The translations under genes and the position numbers were made by a program. A stretch of DNA of 64,000 nucleotides from Bacillus sp. NP157. GTDB taxonomy: Bacteria; Pseudomonadota; Gammaproteobacteria; Xanthomonadales; Rhodanobacteraceae. The DNA lies in contig CP076546.1 of NCBI GenBank assembly GCA_018889975.1, positions 3,968,001 through 4,032,000 of the forward strand. Direction: 5' to 3'. Shown here in pieces: positions 52,293 to 60,990 of this stretch. Numbering within the stretch: position 1 is the first letter of the stretch; the number at the start of each line of letters is the position of its first letter. The notes beneath the pieces are model-generated. The model ran no database searches and was not told the DNA's origin. It saw only the letters and a list, made by a program, of their open reading frames with translations.

Positions 52293-53330
52293 ATGACCCG
52301 CCTGCTTGCCGCCTTCGCCTTGCTGATCGTCCTGGCCATGCCGGCCAGCGCCGCGGTGCCCACGTGGGGCGCGAAGCAATCCAGCCCGGCGGATACGCCG
52401 CCGTCCGCGTTGAAGGCGGGTGAGTGGATCTGGGGCGGCCGTGCGACCTCGCCCGGCCCGATGGCGGTGATCGTCAGCCTGACCGAACAGCGCGCCTATG
52501 CGTATCGCAACGGCATCCTCATCGGCGTCACCACGGTGAGCACCGGCAAGAAGGGATACGAGACGCCGACCGGTGTCTTCACGATCCTGCAGAAGGACAA
52601 GAACCACAAATCGAACAAGTACAACGCGGCGCCGATGCCTTACCAGGAACGGCTGACCTGGGATGGCGTGGCGCTGCACGCGGGTGGCCTGCCGGGGTAT
52701 CCGGAATCGCACGGCTGCGTGCACATGCCCACGGAATTCGCGCGGCTGCTGTTCGACTCCACCAACATGGGCATGACCGTGGTCGTCGCTGAAGAGGGCA
52801 CGGCGCCGGTCACCGTGGTCCATCCCACCGCCGTGATCCCGATCGACCCACGCAACGGCCGCGATCTCACCGTTGCGCCGCTGATGAACGGCGACATGTA
52901 CAGCTGGAATCCGGACGCCTCGCCGACCGGTCCCATCTCCATGGTGCTCAGCGTGCCCGACCAGCGCGTCATCGTCTTCCGCAACGGCATCGAAATCGGC
53001 CGGAGCAAGGTCGAGGTCACCAATCCGCTCGTCGGCACCCATGCCTACATCGTGGCCGCGGGCTACATGGCGCCGGCGGCGACGCGCGAAGGGCTGCAGA
53101 TGCCGAACTGGATCACGATCGGCATCCCCGGCCACGGCGAGGAAGCGGGCAAGGTCGTCGACGAGGCGCTGGTCGACCGCGTCGCCGTGCCACGCGAGTT
53201 CATGGCGAAGATCCTGCCGGAGCTGAAGCCCGGCGACGTGCTGCTCGCCACCGACGAAAGGATCCTGCCGTCGACGACGGGGCCGCAACTCGAAGTGATC
53301 GACGCCAGGCCGCCGGAGCGCGCCCCGTAG
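52293..53330 (+). CDS. L,D-transpeptidase (YkuD) with a degenerate second copy
   Basis: The product has 345 residues from ATG 52293, which opens a Sec signal (A-F-A-L-L-I-V-L-A-M-P-A-S-A). The YkuD domain spans about 55-165 with catalytic S-H-G-C-V-H-M (Cys142); the usual Arg after C-x is His. A second stretch (about 213-254) repeats the first part of the domain: S-M-V-L-S-V-P-D-Q-R-V-I-V-F-R-N-G mirrors A-V-I-V-S-L-T-E-Q-R-A-Y-A-Y-R-N-G. It lacks the S-H-G-C motif. The enzyme should make 3-3 peptidoglycan cross-links or attach proteins. Confidence 0.9.
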   Translation: MTRLLAAFALLIVLAMPASAAVPTWGAKQSSPADTPPSALKAGEWIWGGRATSPGPMAVIVSLTEQRAYAYRNGILIGVTTVSTGKKGYETPTGVFTILQKDKNHKSNKYNAAPMPYQERLTWDGVALHAGGLPGYPESHGCVHMPTEFARLLFDSTNMGMTVVVAEEGTAPVTVVHPTAVIPIDPRNGRDLTVAPLMNGDMYSWNPDASPTGPISMVLSVPDQRVIVFRNGIEIGRSKVEVTNPLVGTHAYIVAAGYMAPAATREGLQMPNWITIGIPGHGEEAGKVVDEALVDRVAVPREFMAKILPELKPGDVLLATDERILPSTTGPQLEVIDARPPERAP

Positions 53331-53345
53331 GACGCGCACGCGGTG

Positions 53346-54116
53346 TCAGTTGGGTAGCGGCAGCGAGATCGGATTCGACTTGATGCTGCTGCTGAGGCCG
53401 GGGAATGGATCGATGCCGGTCTCGTCGCTGATGTCGTCGATCGACACCACCGTGCACACGGTCGCGTCGACGTTGGTGCAACGCCACGCCGCCGCGCCAC
53501 CCGCCTTCGCGTCGTAGACGGCTTTCCACGTGTAGTTCGGCACGATGACCGCGTCGTCACCGATGGTGTCGGGCGTGGCGCCATCGAAACCGGGGCCGGT
53601 GACGACGTAGATGTCGCCGTCGGCGAGCACCATGTTGCGCAGGCTGGTTTCGATGCGCTCCCACTTGCCGGTGTTCAGCGTGTGGTTCTGCGGCACCATG
53701 TTGGCCAGCGAAAAGCTATCGCGTTGCGCGGTGGCATTCGGTTCGTCGCCGCTCGGCGTCATGTGGCCACGGTCGAAGCCACTGCCCTTGTAGTCGGCGA
53801 GTTCCGAACGATCCGCTTCGGGGATCCCGGTCTCGGCGTGGAAGGCGTCCTTGCGCGGCGTATTCTGCGCGTCTTCGATCTGTTCCGTGGTGAGGTGCTC
53901 GGCGGCCCACAGCGGACCCTTGGTGACGCCCGAGGCGATCAGCGAATACGCGTTGAAACACAGCGTGGTGGTGCGCTCGGCTAGCGAGCTGTCGACGAGG
54001 TCGGGCGCTTCGGATCCCTGGAAGAACTGAGGGCAGGACGTCTCCGAAGCGAATGCCGAGCCGGCGAACACGAAGGCGACGACGGCGCAGAAGGCGCGCG
54101 CATGGCGTTTGAACAT
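53346..54116 (-). CDS. Secreted DNA/RNA non-specific endonuclease
   Basis: The product has 256 residues from ATG 54116 (GGGGA at -14). Sec signal A-V-V-A-F-V-F-A-G-S-A-F-A. The catalytic D-R-G-H-M-T-P (Asp115-His118) and the later N-M-V-P-Q-N-H-T-L-N metal-binding Asn are those of the Serratia-nuclease ββα-Me family. It cuts DNA and RNA outside the cell or in the periplasm, for nutrient salvage or against neighbours. Convergent with the L,D-transpeptidase gene; 138 bp of 5' region. Confidence 0.93.
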   Translation of the reverse strand: MFKRHARAFCAVVAFVFAGSAFASETSCPQFFQGSEAPDLVDSSLAERTTTLCFNAYSLIASGVTKGPLWAAEHLTTEQIEDAQNTPRKDAFHAETGIPEADRSELADYKGSGFDRGHMTPSGDEPNATAQRDSFSLANMVPQNHTLNTGKWERIETSLRNMVLADGDIYVVTGPGFDGATPDTIGDDAVIVPNYTWKAVYDAKAGGAAAWRCTNVDATVCTVVSIDDISDETGIDPFPGLSSSIKSNPISLPLPN

Positions 54117-54254
54117 GTTTTGTTTCCCCACTTCACGATGGGATCCCCTGTTCGCGAGCCTCGCCATTCTTGCCGCGTTCGATGACGGCAGAGGTGCACG
54201 CGATGCACCGGAAATGCGAACGCGTTCACGCTTCCGCGCTTATCAATCGTTCGT

Positions 54255-55157
54255 TCAGCGATCGAAGCCGTTTTCGCCTATCGCATCGGCGAGGTAATTC
54301 ACGAACGATGCGATGCGTGCGGAGATCGCGGTGTTTCGGTAGTAGACCGCGTTGATCGGCTGCCGGTGTTCGACCACCTGCCGCGCAAGCACTTCCACCA
54401 GCGTGCCGGCCTGGCGATCCTGCCAGGTCATGAAATCCGACAGGCAGACGATGCCGTTACCGCCCAGTGCAAGGTGGCGCAGTGTTTCGCCGCTCGACGT
54501 GGAGATGGTCGGCTTGATATGCAGCGGCTGGCGTCGTGCATCGCGCAGCGGCCATTCGTTGAGCAGGTCGGGCTCGGTGAAGCCGAGCAGGCTGTGTCCC
54601 TGCAGGTCGGCCACCTTGCGTGGCGTGCCGCGCCGTTCGAGGTAAGCAGGGCTCGCGAGCACGCGCACCTGGCTGCTGCCGATGGGTCGTGCGTGCAGGG
54701 TCGAGTCCTTCAGGCGCCCGATACGCAACGCGACGTCGGTGCGCCGTTCGAGCAGGTCGATATAGCCTTCGCTGGTATGCAGTTCCAGCTCGACGTCGGG
54801 ATACTGCTCGCGGTAACCCGCCACCAGCGGCGCGACCACGTGGAGCATGAACGGCATGGCCGCGTCGACGCGGAGCCGCCCGGCCGGACGTGCACGCCGC
54901 GTCGCCATGGCTTCCTCGGCCCCCTCCACGGCGGCGACGATCTCGCGCGCCCGTTCGAGGAAGGCTTCGCCTTCGTCGGTCAGCTCGATCCGGCGTGTCG
55001 TACGGCGGAGCAGGGTGGTCTTCAGCTTCTGCTCGAGTCGCCCCAGCGTCCGGCTCGCCGCCGACACGGTCTGGTCCAGCTGCGTCGCCGCACTGGTGAT
55101 CGAACCGGTATCGACCACGGCGATGAAGTTCTGGATCTCGTCGAGCGTGATGTCCAT
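54255..55157 (-). CDS. LysR-family transcriptional regulator
   Basis: The product has 300 residues from ATG 55157; a TTG overlapping the SDR stop would add 27 unlikely residues. The HTH (I-T-S-A-A-T-Q-L-D-Q-T-V-S-A-A-S-R-T-L-G-R-L-E) spans about 15-60 and the effector domain follows. It is 77 bp downstream of the SDR gene on the same strand and could be cotranscribed with it. Confidence 0.92.
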   Translation of the reverse strand: MDITLDEIQNFIAVVDTGSITSAATQLDQTVSAASRTLGRLEQKLKTTLLRRTTRRIELTDEGEAFLERAREIVAAVEGAEEAMATRRARPAGRLRVDAAMPFMLHVVAPLVAGYREQYPDVELELHTSEGYIDLLERRTDVALRIGRLKDSTLHARPIGSSQVRVLASPAYLERRGTPRKVADLQGHSLLGFTEPDLLNEWPLRDARRQPLHIKPTISTSSGETLRHLALGGNGIVCLSDFMTWQDRQAGTLVEVLARQVVEHRQPINAVYYRNTAISARIASFVNYLADAIGENGFDR

Positions 55158-55234
55158 TGTTGCGCTGGCGGTAAGGGTGATCTGCTTATACCCGCAGACT
55201 GGCGCAAAAGTCACCCGACGCGCCGGTACATCAC

Positions 55235-55999
55235 TCAAAGCCGGCTGATAGAAGCCCCACCGTCGACGAGCGATGCGGTGCCGGTGATGAACGAGGCGTC
55301 GTCCGAAGCGTAGAACAGCACGGCCTTCGCCAGTTCATCCGGCGTCGCCACGCGCTGCAGTGCGTGCATCCTGCGCAGCGTTTCCTGTGATTCGGGCGTG
55401 TCGTTCATTTCCAGGTACATCTCGGTTTCCACGGCGCCCGGCAACACGGCGTTGACCCGGATGCCGCGCGGTCCGAACTCGGCAGCAAGGGCCTGGGTGA
55501 GGCCGATCAGGCCGGCCTTGCTGGCGGCATACGCGGCCACGCCGGGGAACGAGAACGAGTAGCCGACGAAGGTTGAGGTGAACACGATCGAGCCGCCGCC
55601 GTCTTTTTCCATCTGCGCCAGCTGGTGCTTGGCCGAAAGGAACGAGCCGGTGAGATTGACGTCGATCGCCTGCTGCCAGCCCGACTCGCTGACGCCGGTG
55701 CTTGGCCCCAGCTCGCCGAGCGTGCCGGCGTTGTTGAAGGCGATGTCGAGGCGGCCATAGCGGGCGACGGCGAGCTCGACGAGCGCCCTGGCGTAGGCCT
55801 CGTCGCGGACGTCGCCGGCGAGGGCGGCGGCATCGCCACCGGCGGCCTGGATCTCGGCGACGAGGGATTGCAGCTCGGCGTCACGGCGGGCGCCGACCAC
55901 CACCTTCGCACCTTCACGGGCGAACAGCAGGGCGGTGGCACGGCCGATGCCCGAACTGGCACCGGTGACGATGGCAACTTTGTTGGCAAGGCGGGACAT
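55235..55999 (-). CDS. Short-chain dehydrogenase/reductase
   Basis: The product has 254 residues from ATG 55999 (GGAGA at -11). Classical SDR: T-G-A-S-S-G-I-G cofactor motif, N-N-A-G, catalytic S-T near 145, Y-A-A-S-K (Tyr and Lys), and P-G-A-V-E-T-E. The basic R-R after beta-2 (G-A-R-R) suggests NADPH. Substrate unknown. The LysR gene downstream is the likely regulator. Confidence 0.94.
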   Translation of the reverse strand: MSRLANKVAIVTGASSGIGRATALLFAREGAKVVVGARRDAELQSLVAEIQAAGGDAAALAGDVRDEAYARALVELAVARYGRLDIAFNNAGTLGELGPSTGVSESGWQQAIDVNLTGSFLSAKHQLAQMEKDGGGSIVFTSTFVGYSFSFPGVAAYAASKAGLIGLTQALAAEFGPRGIRVNAVLPGAVETEMYLEMNDTPESQETLRRMHALQRVATPDELAKAVLFYASDDASFITGTASLVDGGASISRL

Positions 56000-56144
56000 G
56001 GCGGATCTCCACGGAAAGAAGGTATGGAGAGAGCTTGCGCCGGGCCGGTGCCGATGACGTTCCATGCCGCGGTCGCGGACGTTCGATGGCATCGAACGTC
56101 CCGAGCTGCGAGACCTGCGCGAGGCGCCCGGCGGCCGCGCGCGA

Positions 56145-57758
56145 CTAGCTGCCCGGAGCGGCCACGGCACGCACGATGGTGCGTTCGAGGTTGTCGCGGT
56201 TGAATGGCTTGTCCAGGCGGAGCAGCCCCGGGAAATCGCCCATCGCGAGGTCGGCGTAGCCGGTGGCCAGAACCACGGGAAGCTCCGGGCGGGCCAGCCG
56301 GGCACTGCGTGCCACGTCGCCGCCGGTGATACCGGGCATGGCGTAGTCGGTCAGCAACAGGTCGTAGTCGCCGTCGCCGCGCAGCAGCTCGATGGCGCGC
56401 TCGCCGGATGCCGTGGCGGTGACGGCGTGGCCCATGTCTTCGAGCAGGGCCTTCAGCGTCGACAGCACCAGCACGTCGTCGTCGACGGCAAGGATGCGCA
56501 GGGCCGGCGCGGGCACCTCGGGCAACGGCCCGGCGATCAGCGGCCGGGGCAGGTCGACGGGGGCCTGTCCCACGATGGGCAACCAGATATCGGCGCGCGT
56601 GCCCACCGCCGGCTGGCTGCGCAGGACCAGGCGCCCGTGCGATTGCGCGGCGAGGCCGTGGACCATCGACAGGCCCAGTCCGGTGCCCTTGCCGACGCCC
56701 TTGGTGGTGAAGAAGGGATCCGTGGCGCGGGCCAGCGTCGCCGCATCCATGCCCGGGCCCTGGTCGACCACCGCGAGGCGGATATAGCGGCCTGCCGGCA
56801 AGCCAGGCACGTCGGCGTGCGGTGCTTCCAGTGCATCGGCCTCGATCGAGATCCGGCCGCCTCCATCGCCGTACGCATCGCGCGCATTGACCACGAGGTT
56901 CAACAGCGCGAGTTCGAGCTGGTGTGGGTCGACCAGCACGCGGTCGAGGCGGAAGGCGAAACGGGTCGCGAGCTGGAAACGCGCGCCAAGCGTGCCGTCG
57001 ATCAGTTCCGACATGCCATGGACCAGCTCGACCAGGTCCACCGCCTGCGGGCGCAGCTCCTGCTTGCGGGCAAATGCCAGCATGCGTTGCGACAGGCTCT
57101 TGCCGCGGTTGACCCCGGCCTGGGCGGCCGCGACCAGGTTCTGGATGTTCGGGTCGTCGGGGATCCGGCGCACCAGCAGGTCGAGCGAGCTCTGGATCGC
57201 CATCAGCAGGTTATTGAAGTCGTGCGCCATGCCGCCGGTGAGCTGGCCAATGGCTTCCATTTTTTGCGACTGGAACAGCGCCTCGCGGGCTTCCTCCAGC
57301 TGCGCGGCGGCCTCGCGCTGCACGGTCACGTCGCGCGTCACCTTGGCGAAGCCGACGAGCTGGCCGTTGTCGTCGAGGATCCGGTCGATGATCACGTGGG
57401 CCCAGAAGCGGGTGCCGTCCTTGCGCACGCGCCAGCCTTCGGCTTCCACCCGGCCTTCGGCGGTCGCGCGGCGCAGGTTCCGCTCCGGCTCGTGCGTGGC
57501 CTGGTCTTCCTCGGTGTAGAACGCGCGGTAATGCCGGCCGATGATCTCGGCGGGCAGGTAACCCTTGATGCGCTGGGCGCCGGAGTTCCAGCTGGCCACC
57601 CGGCCGTCCGGGCTGATCATGTAGATCGCATAGTCGGCCACACCGTCCACCAGCAGGCGGAACTGGGTGTCGCTCTGGCCCAGGGCCATGACATCGGCCG
57701 GCCCGGGCGCATCGCCCGCCGCCCTGCCTGCCACGCCCGCATCGTCGTGCTGCACCAT
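56145..57758 (-). CDS. Hybrid sensor histidine kinase (PAS-HisKA-HATPase-REC)
   Basis: The product has 537 residues from ATG 57758; the GTG three codons upstream has GGGGAG too close. No membrane segment, so it is cytosolic. A PAS domain (about 30-145; W-N-S-G-A-Q-R-I-K-G-Y) is followed by the H-box G-G-M-A-H-D-F-N-N-L-L (His179), an ATPase domain with D-Q-G-P-G-M and G-T-G-L-G-L-S, and a C-terminal receiver with Asp471 (L-T-D-Y-A-M-P-G). No output domain or cognate regulator adjoins. Confidence 0.93.
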   Translation of the reverse strand: MVQHDDAGVAGRAAGDAPGPADVMALGQSDTQFRLLVDGVADYAIYMISPDGRVASWNSGAQRIKGYLPAEIIGRHYRAFYTEEDQATHEPERNLRRATAEGRVEAEGWRVRKDGTRFWAHVIIDRILDDNGQLVGFAKVTRDVTVQREAAAQLEEAREALFQSQKMEAIGQLTGGMAHDFNNLLMAIQSSLDLLVRRIPDDPNIQNLVAAAQAGVNRGKSLSQRMLAFARKQELRPQAVDLVELVHGMSELIDGTLGARFQLATRFAFRLDRVLVDPHQLELALLNLVVNARDAYGDGGGRISIEADALEAPHADVPGLPAGRYIRLAVVDQGPGMDAATLARATDPFFTTKGVGKGTGLGLSMVHGLAAQSHGRLVLRSQPAVGTRADIWLPIVGQAPVDLPRPLIAGPLPEVPAPALRILAVDDDVLVLSTLKALLEDMGHAVTATASGERAIELLRGDGDYDLLLTDYAMPGITGGDVARSARLARPELPVVLATGYADLAMGDFPGLLRLDKPFNRDNLERTIVRAVAAPGS

Positions 57759-57882
57759 GTAACCCACGCTCCCCGATTTCCCGGGAGCATGCGCGCGCCG
57801 GCCGGCATTCGCCAGCCCCGGCTCACGTATTTCTTACGGCGATGGGCTCATCGTGGGGCCTTCATCCACCGAGGGCGCTGCC

Positions 57883-58092
57883 ATGACCGACCATGTCTAT
57901 AAGTCCGTCGAGCTCACCGGTTCGTCAGCGGACGGCACCGATGCCGCCGTCCGCTGTGCCATCGAACGCGCCTCGAAGACCATCCGCGACATCCGCTGGT
58001 TCAAGGTCATCGAGACGCGTGGCTACGTGGAAGACGGCAAGGTGGCGCACTGGCAGGTGACGATCAAGGTCGGCTTCACCCTCGAGGAATGA
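57883..58092 (+). CDS. Dodecin (flavin-storage protein)
   Basis: The product has 69 residues from ATG 57883 (GAGGG at -13). It has the dodecin fold pattern: [26 protein letters not shown], with the flavin-stacking Trp in R-W-F, then [10 protein letters not shown]. Twelve subunits form a hollow sphere that binds riboflavin, FMN or FAD and protects the cell from free flavin. Confidence 0.95.
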   Translation: MTDHVYKSVELTGSSADGTDAAVRCAIERASKTIRDIRWFKVIETRGYVEDGKVAHWQVTIKVGFTLEE

Positions 58093-58179
58093 CCCTCGCG
58101 CGGGTGCGCCATGAGTTGATTGGCGCATGACGGCGATGGAATTGTCTAACGCGGCACCCCTCGCCTACCATCGCTGGCG

Positions 58180-58542
58180 ATGACCGCTCCGTCCGCCACG
58201 CTGTTTGCTTCCCTGCGCCGCCTTCGCGGTGCATGGCTGCTCGTGGCCGCCGCGCTGGTGATCAAGCTGCTTTCCGGCACGGCTTGCCTGCTGGACGGCG
58301 CACGCGTCGCCGCCACGGATGTCGTGCAGGTGATGCAGGCACAGGCGGCCGACGAGGGTGACCCGGGTTGCCTGCTCGACGAGCGTGGCGGTTGCCACTG
58401 CGCCTGCGCACATGCGGCCGCGTTGCCTTCGCACATCGCCACCCTGGCCGCCTACCTGCCGGCCCCGGCGCGGCACGCCCACGTTCCCGTGGAGCCCTCG
58501 CCACAGGTACCTGGCTCGCCGCTGCGCCCACCGATCGCCTGA
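58180..58542 (+). CDS. Cys/His-containing small exported protein at the head of the RND operon
   Basis: The product has 120 residues. An N-terminal hydrophobic stretch (W-L-L-V-A-A-A-L-V-I-K-L-L-S-G-T-A-C) may be a signal peptide or anchor. It then carries a compact Cys/His group G-G-C-H-C-A-C-A-H-A-A and a Pro/His-rich tail (A-R-H-A-H-V-P-V-E). Similar short proteins precede czcC-like genes in related genomes, and I infer a metal-binding accessory role. It is 67 bp before the efflux genes on the same strand. Confidence 0.75.
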   Translation: MTAPSATLFASLRRLRGAWLLVAAALVIKLLSGTACLLDGARVAATDVVQVMQAQAADEGDPGCLLDERGGCHCACAHAAALPSHIATLAAYLPAPARHAHVPVEPSPQVPGSPLRPPIA

Positions 58543-58609
58543 GACCACGCCATGGCGCGCCGCTGCCCTTGCAGCGGCGTGGATTGCTTGTGTCCCAGGA
58601 GAAACCCCC

Positions 58610-59884
58610 ATGTTCGCTCGACGTACAGCGCCTCTCGGCGCCCTGTGCGCGTTGCTTGCCGTCCCGGCCATCGCCAGCCAGGCGACCGCCGGCACGTCCT
58701 CGTTAGCCGCACCGCCACCTGCCGTGCAGGCGGCCATCCGTGACCTCTGGGCGCGTAGCCCGCGGGTCGAAGCCGCCGATGCCAGCCTTCGCGCCGCGCA
58801 GGAGCGCGCCCATGCCGCCGGCCAGCCGGTCTACAACCCTTCGCTCCAGCTGGACGGCGAAAACGCCGACGTCGATCGCCGTACGGTGGGCGCGAGCCTG
58901 ACTCTCGACGTCACCGGCAAGCGCGGCGCGCGGGTGGTCGAAAACGCCGCCGCCGTGCGTGGTCGCGAAGCCGTGCTGCGGCGCGAGCGGCGCGACGTCG
59001 CCGCCGAGTGGCTCAAGGCATGGGCCGGCACGACCCTCGCGCGGGACCAGGTCGTGCTTGGCCGCGAGCGCCTCGCCCTGATGCAGCGCTTCGACGCGGA
59101 GGCCGCGCGACGGCTGGAAGCGGGCGACATCAGCGGCCCGGAGCGGGACCTCGCCCGCCTTGCCCTGGGCGAAGCCCACGTGCAGCAGTCCGCGCTGGAT
59201 GCGCAGGCTGCATCCGCGGATGCAGCGCTGGCCGCGCTTGGCAGCGATGTCCGCGAGCCTTTGCCCGCATTGCCGCGCGAGCTGCCACCGTCGATCGACG
59301 CCGTGGTGCCCGTGCCCGAGGCCGAGCGGATCGAGACGGTCGAGGCCCAGGCCGAGCAGGAGCGTAGCGATGCGGCCGTCGTCGTCGCCGACCGTGCCCG
59401 CCGTCCCGATCCGACCGTGAGCCTCACCGGTGGCCAGGTGCGCAGTGGTCCGCGTACCGATCGTGTCGTCGGCGTCAGCGTCTCGATCCCCATCCCCCTG
59501 CGCAACAGCGGGCGACACGACGTGGATGCGGCGCGCGCCGATGCCGATGCCGCGTGGGCGGCGCGTCGTGCCGTGGCGCTTCGCGTCGCTGCGCAATGGC
59601 AAGGAACGCGGGCGACGTACGCGGCACTACGTGCGGCAAGCGAATCGTTCCGCCGCACGCGTGCCGAAGGGCGTGACGCACCCACGTTGCAACTCGACCG
59701 GCTTTGGCAGGCCGGCGAAATCACCACCTCGGATTACCTCGTGCAGGTGAAACAGCACCTCGATACCGCACTCGCCGGCCTCGCCCTGGAAAACCAGGCG
59801 TGGCAGGCGTGGTTCGACTACCTCGCCACGTCGGGCCGCCTCACCGAATGGATCGGCAGCCACGCAAAGGACACCACGCCATGA
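58610..59884 (+). CDS. Outer-membrane efflux protein, CzcC/TolC family
   Basis: The product has 424 residues from ATG 58610 (AGGAG 8 nt upstream). A Sec signal (L-L-A-V-P-A-I-A-S-Q) precedes long helices with two repeated halves of the TolC type (N-P-S-L-Q-L-D-G-E and P-T-V-S-L-T-G-G-Q). It is the outer-membrane channel of a heavy-metal RND pump. Its stop overlaps the adaptor start (ATGA). Confidence 0.9.
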   Translation: MFARRTAPLGALCALLAVPAIASQATAGTSSLAAPPPAVQAAIRDLWARSPRVEAADASLRAAQERAHAAGQPVYNPSLQLDGENADVDRRTVGASLTLDVTGKRGARVVENAAAVRGREAVLRRERRDVAAEWLKAWAGTTLARDQVVLGRERLALMQRFDAEAARRLEAGDISGPERDLARLALGEAHVQQSALDAQAASADAALAALGSDVREPLPALPRELPPSIDAVVPVPEAERIETVEAQAEQERSDAAVVVADRARRPDPTVSLTGGQVRSGPRTDRVVGVSVSIPIPLRNSGRHDVDAARADADAAWAARRAVALRVAAQWQGTRATYAALRAASESFRRTRAEGRDAPTLQLDRLWQAGEITTSDYLVQVKQHLDTALAGLALENQAWQAWFDYLATSGRLTEWIGSHAKDTTP

Positions 59885-60990
59885 CCTTCGTTTCGTATCG
59901 CAAGAAAACCCTGTGCGTCGTCGTCGCCGCGTTGCTGCCATGTCTCGCCGATGCCGCGCCCGTCGAGCCTGCCACGACGACGCATCCGCTGACGCTGGAC
60001 GCCGACGCCATCCGGGAGGCCGGCATCGTGGTCAGCCAGCTCGCCCGTCGGAACATGACCGATGAGCTTCGCGCACCCGGCGAAGTCAAGGCCGATGCGT
60101 ACGCCACCGCGCTGGTCACGCCGCGCGTCGCGTCGCAGGTGGTCGCGCGCAAGGCGGCGCTTGGCGATGAGGTGAAGGCGGGCCAGCCGCTGGTCGTCCT
60201 TTCCAGCGTCGACGTCGCCGAAACGCAGGGCCAGCTCATCGTCGCCAGCCAGGACTGGGCACGCGTCGCTGCGCTGGGACCGCAGGCCGTCTCGGCGCGA
60301 CGCTACAACGAGGCACTCATCCAGCGCGACCAGGCCCGGGCGAAGCTGAAGGCCTATGGCCTGTCCGACGGCCAGCTTGCCGATCTGGTGAAGCGTGGCT
60401 CGCCTGCGGCGGACGGCCGCTTCGCCTTGCTGGCGCCGCAGGCCGGCCGGGTGACGACGGATGACTTCATCGTGGGTGAGCGCGTCGAGCCGGGCCGCGT
60501 CCTGTTTACGCTCGTCGCCGAATCGTCGGTATGGGTCGACGCCCGCCTTGCCCCCGGCGACGCCGCGCAGGTGAAGCGCGACGCCGAGGCCACGGTGCTG
60601 GCGCACGGACGGGAACTCCGCGGCCGCGTGATCCAGCGGTCGCACCAGGCCAGCGAGGCGAGCCGCACGGTCAGCCTGCGCATCCGCGTCGGCAACGAAC
60701 ACGACCTGCTGCATCCCGGCGAACTGGTCGAAGCGCGGATTGCCGTCGGTGCATCGACGGCGACGCTGGCGGTCCCCGCCGAAGCGATCGTCCTGCTGCA
60801 AAACCAGCCGACCGTCTTCGTCCGTGGAGAACGGCCCGGTCAATTCGAACCGGTGGCGATCGACCCGGGTGGCACCCGCGATGGGTGGACGGCGATCAGG
60901 CAGGGGCTGGAGGAAGGCGTGCCCTATGTCAGCAAGGGAGCGTTCGCCTTGAAGGCACGGATCCTCCGTGCGCAGCTGGGAGACGAATGA
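59881..60990 (+). CDS. RND efflux periplasmic adaptor (CzcB-like)
   Basis: The product has 369 residues, starting in the ATGA overlap with the upstream gene. After a signal peptide (A-A-L-L-P-C-L-A-D-A-A) come the membrane-fusion modules: barrel-sandwich hybrid (G-D-E-V-K-A-G-Q-P-L-V-V-L), a coiled-coil hairpin, and beta-barrel (S-S-V-W-V-D-A-R-L). It bridges the inner-membrane pump to the outer-membrane channel. There is no His-rich metal-binding N-terminus of the kind seen in CzcB of Cupriavidus. Confidence 0.92.
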   Translation: MTFVSYRKKTLCVVVAALLPCLADAAPVEPATTTHPLTLDADAIREAGIVVSQLARRNMTDELRAPGEVKADAYATALVTPRVASQVVARKAALGDEVKAGQPLVVLSSVDVAETQGQLIVASQDWARVAALGPQAVSARRYNEALIQRDQARAKLKAYGLSDGQLADLVKRGSPAADGRFALLAPQAGRVTTDDFIVGERVEPGRVLFTLVAESSVWVDARLAPGDAAQVKRDAEATVLAHGRELRGRVIQRSHQASEASRTVSLRIRVGNEHDLLHPGELVEARIAVGASTATLAVPAEAIVLLQNQPTVFVRGERPGQFEPVAIDPGGTRDGWTAIRQGLEEGVPYVSKGAFALKARILRAQLGDE

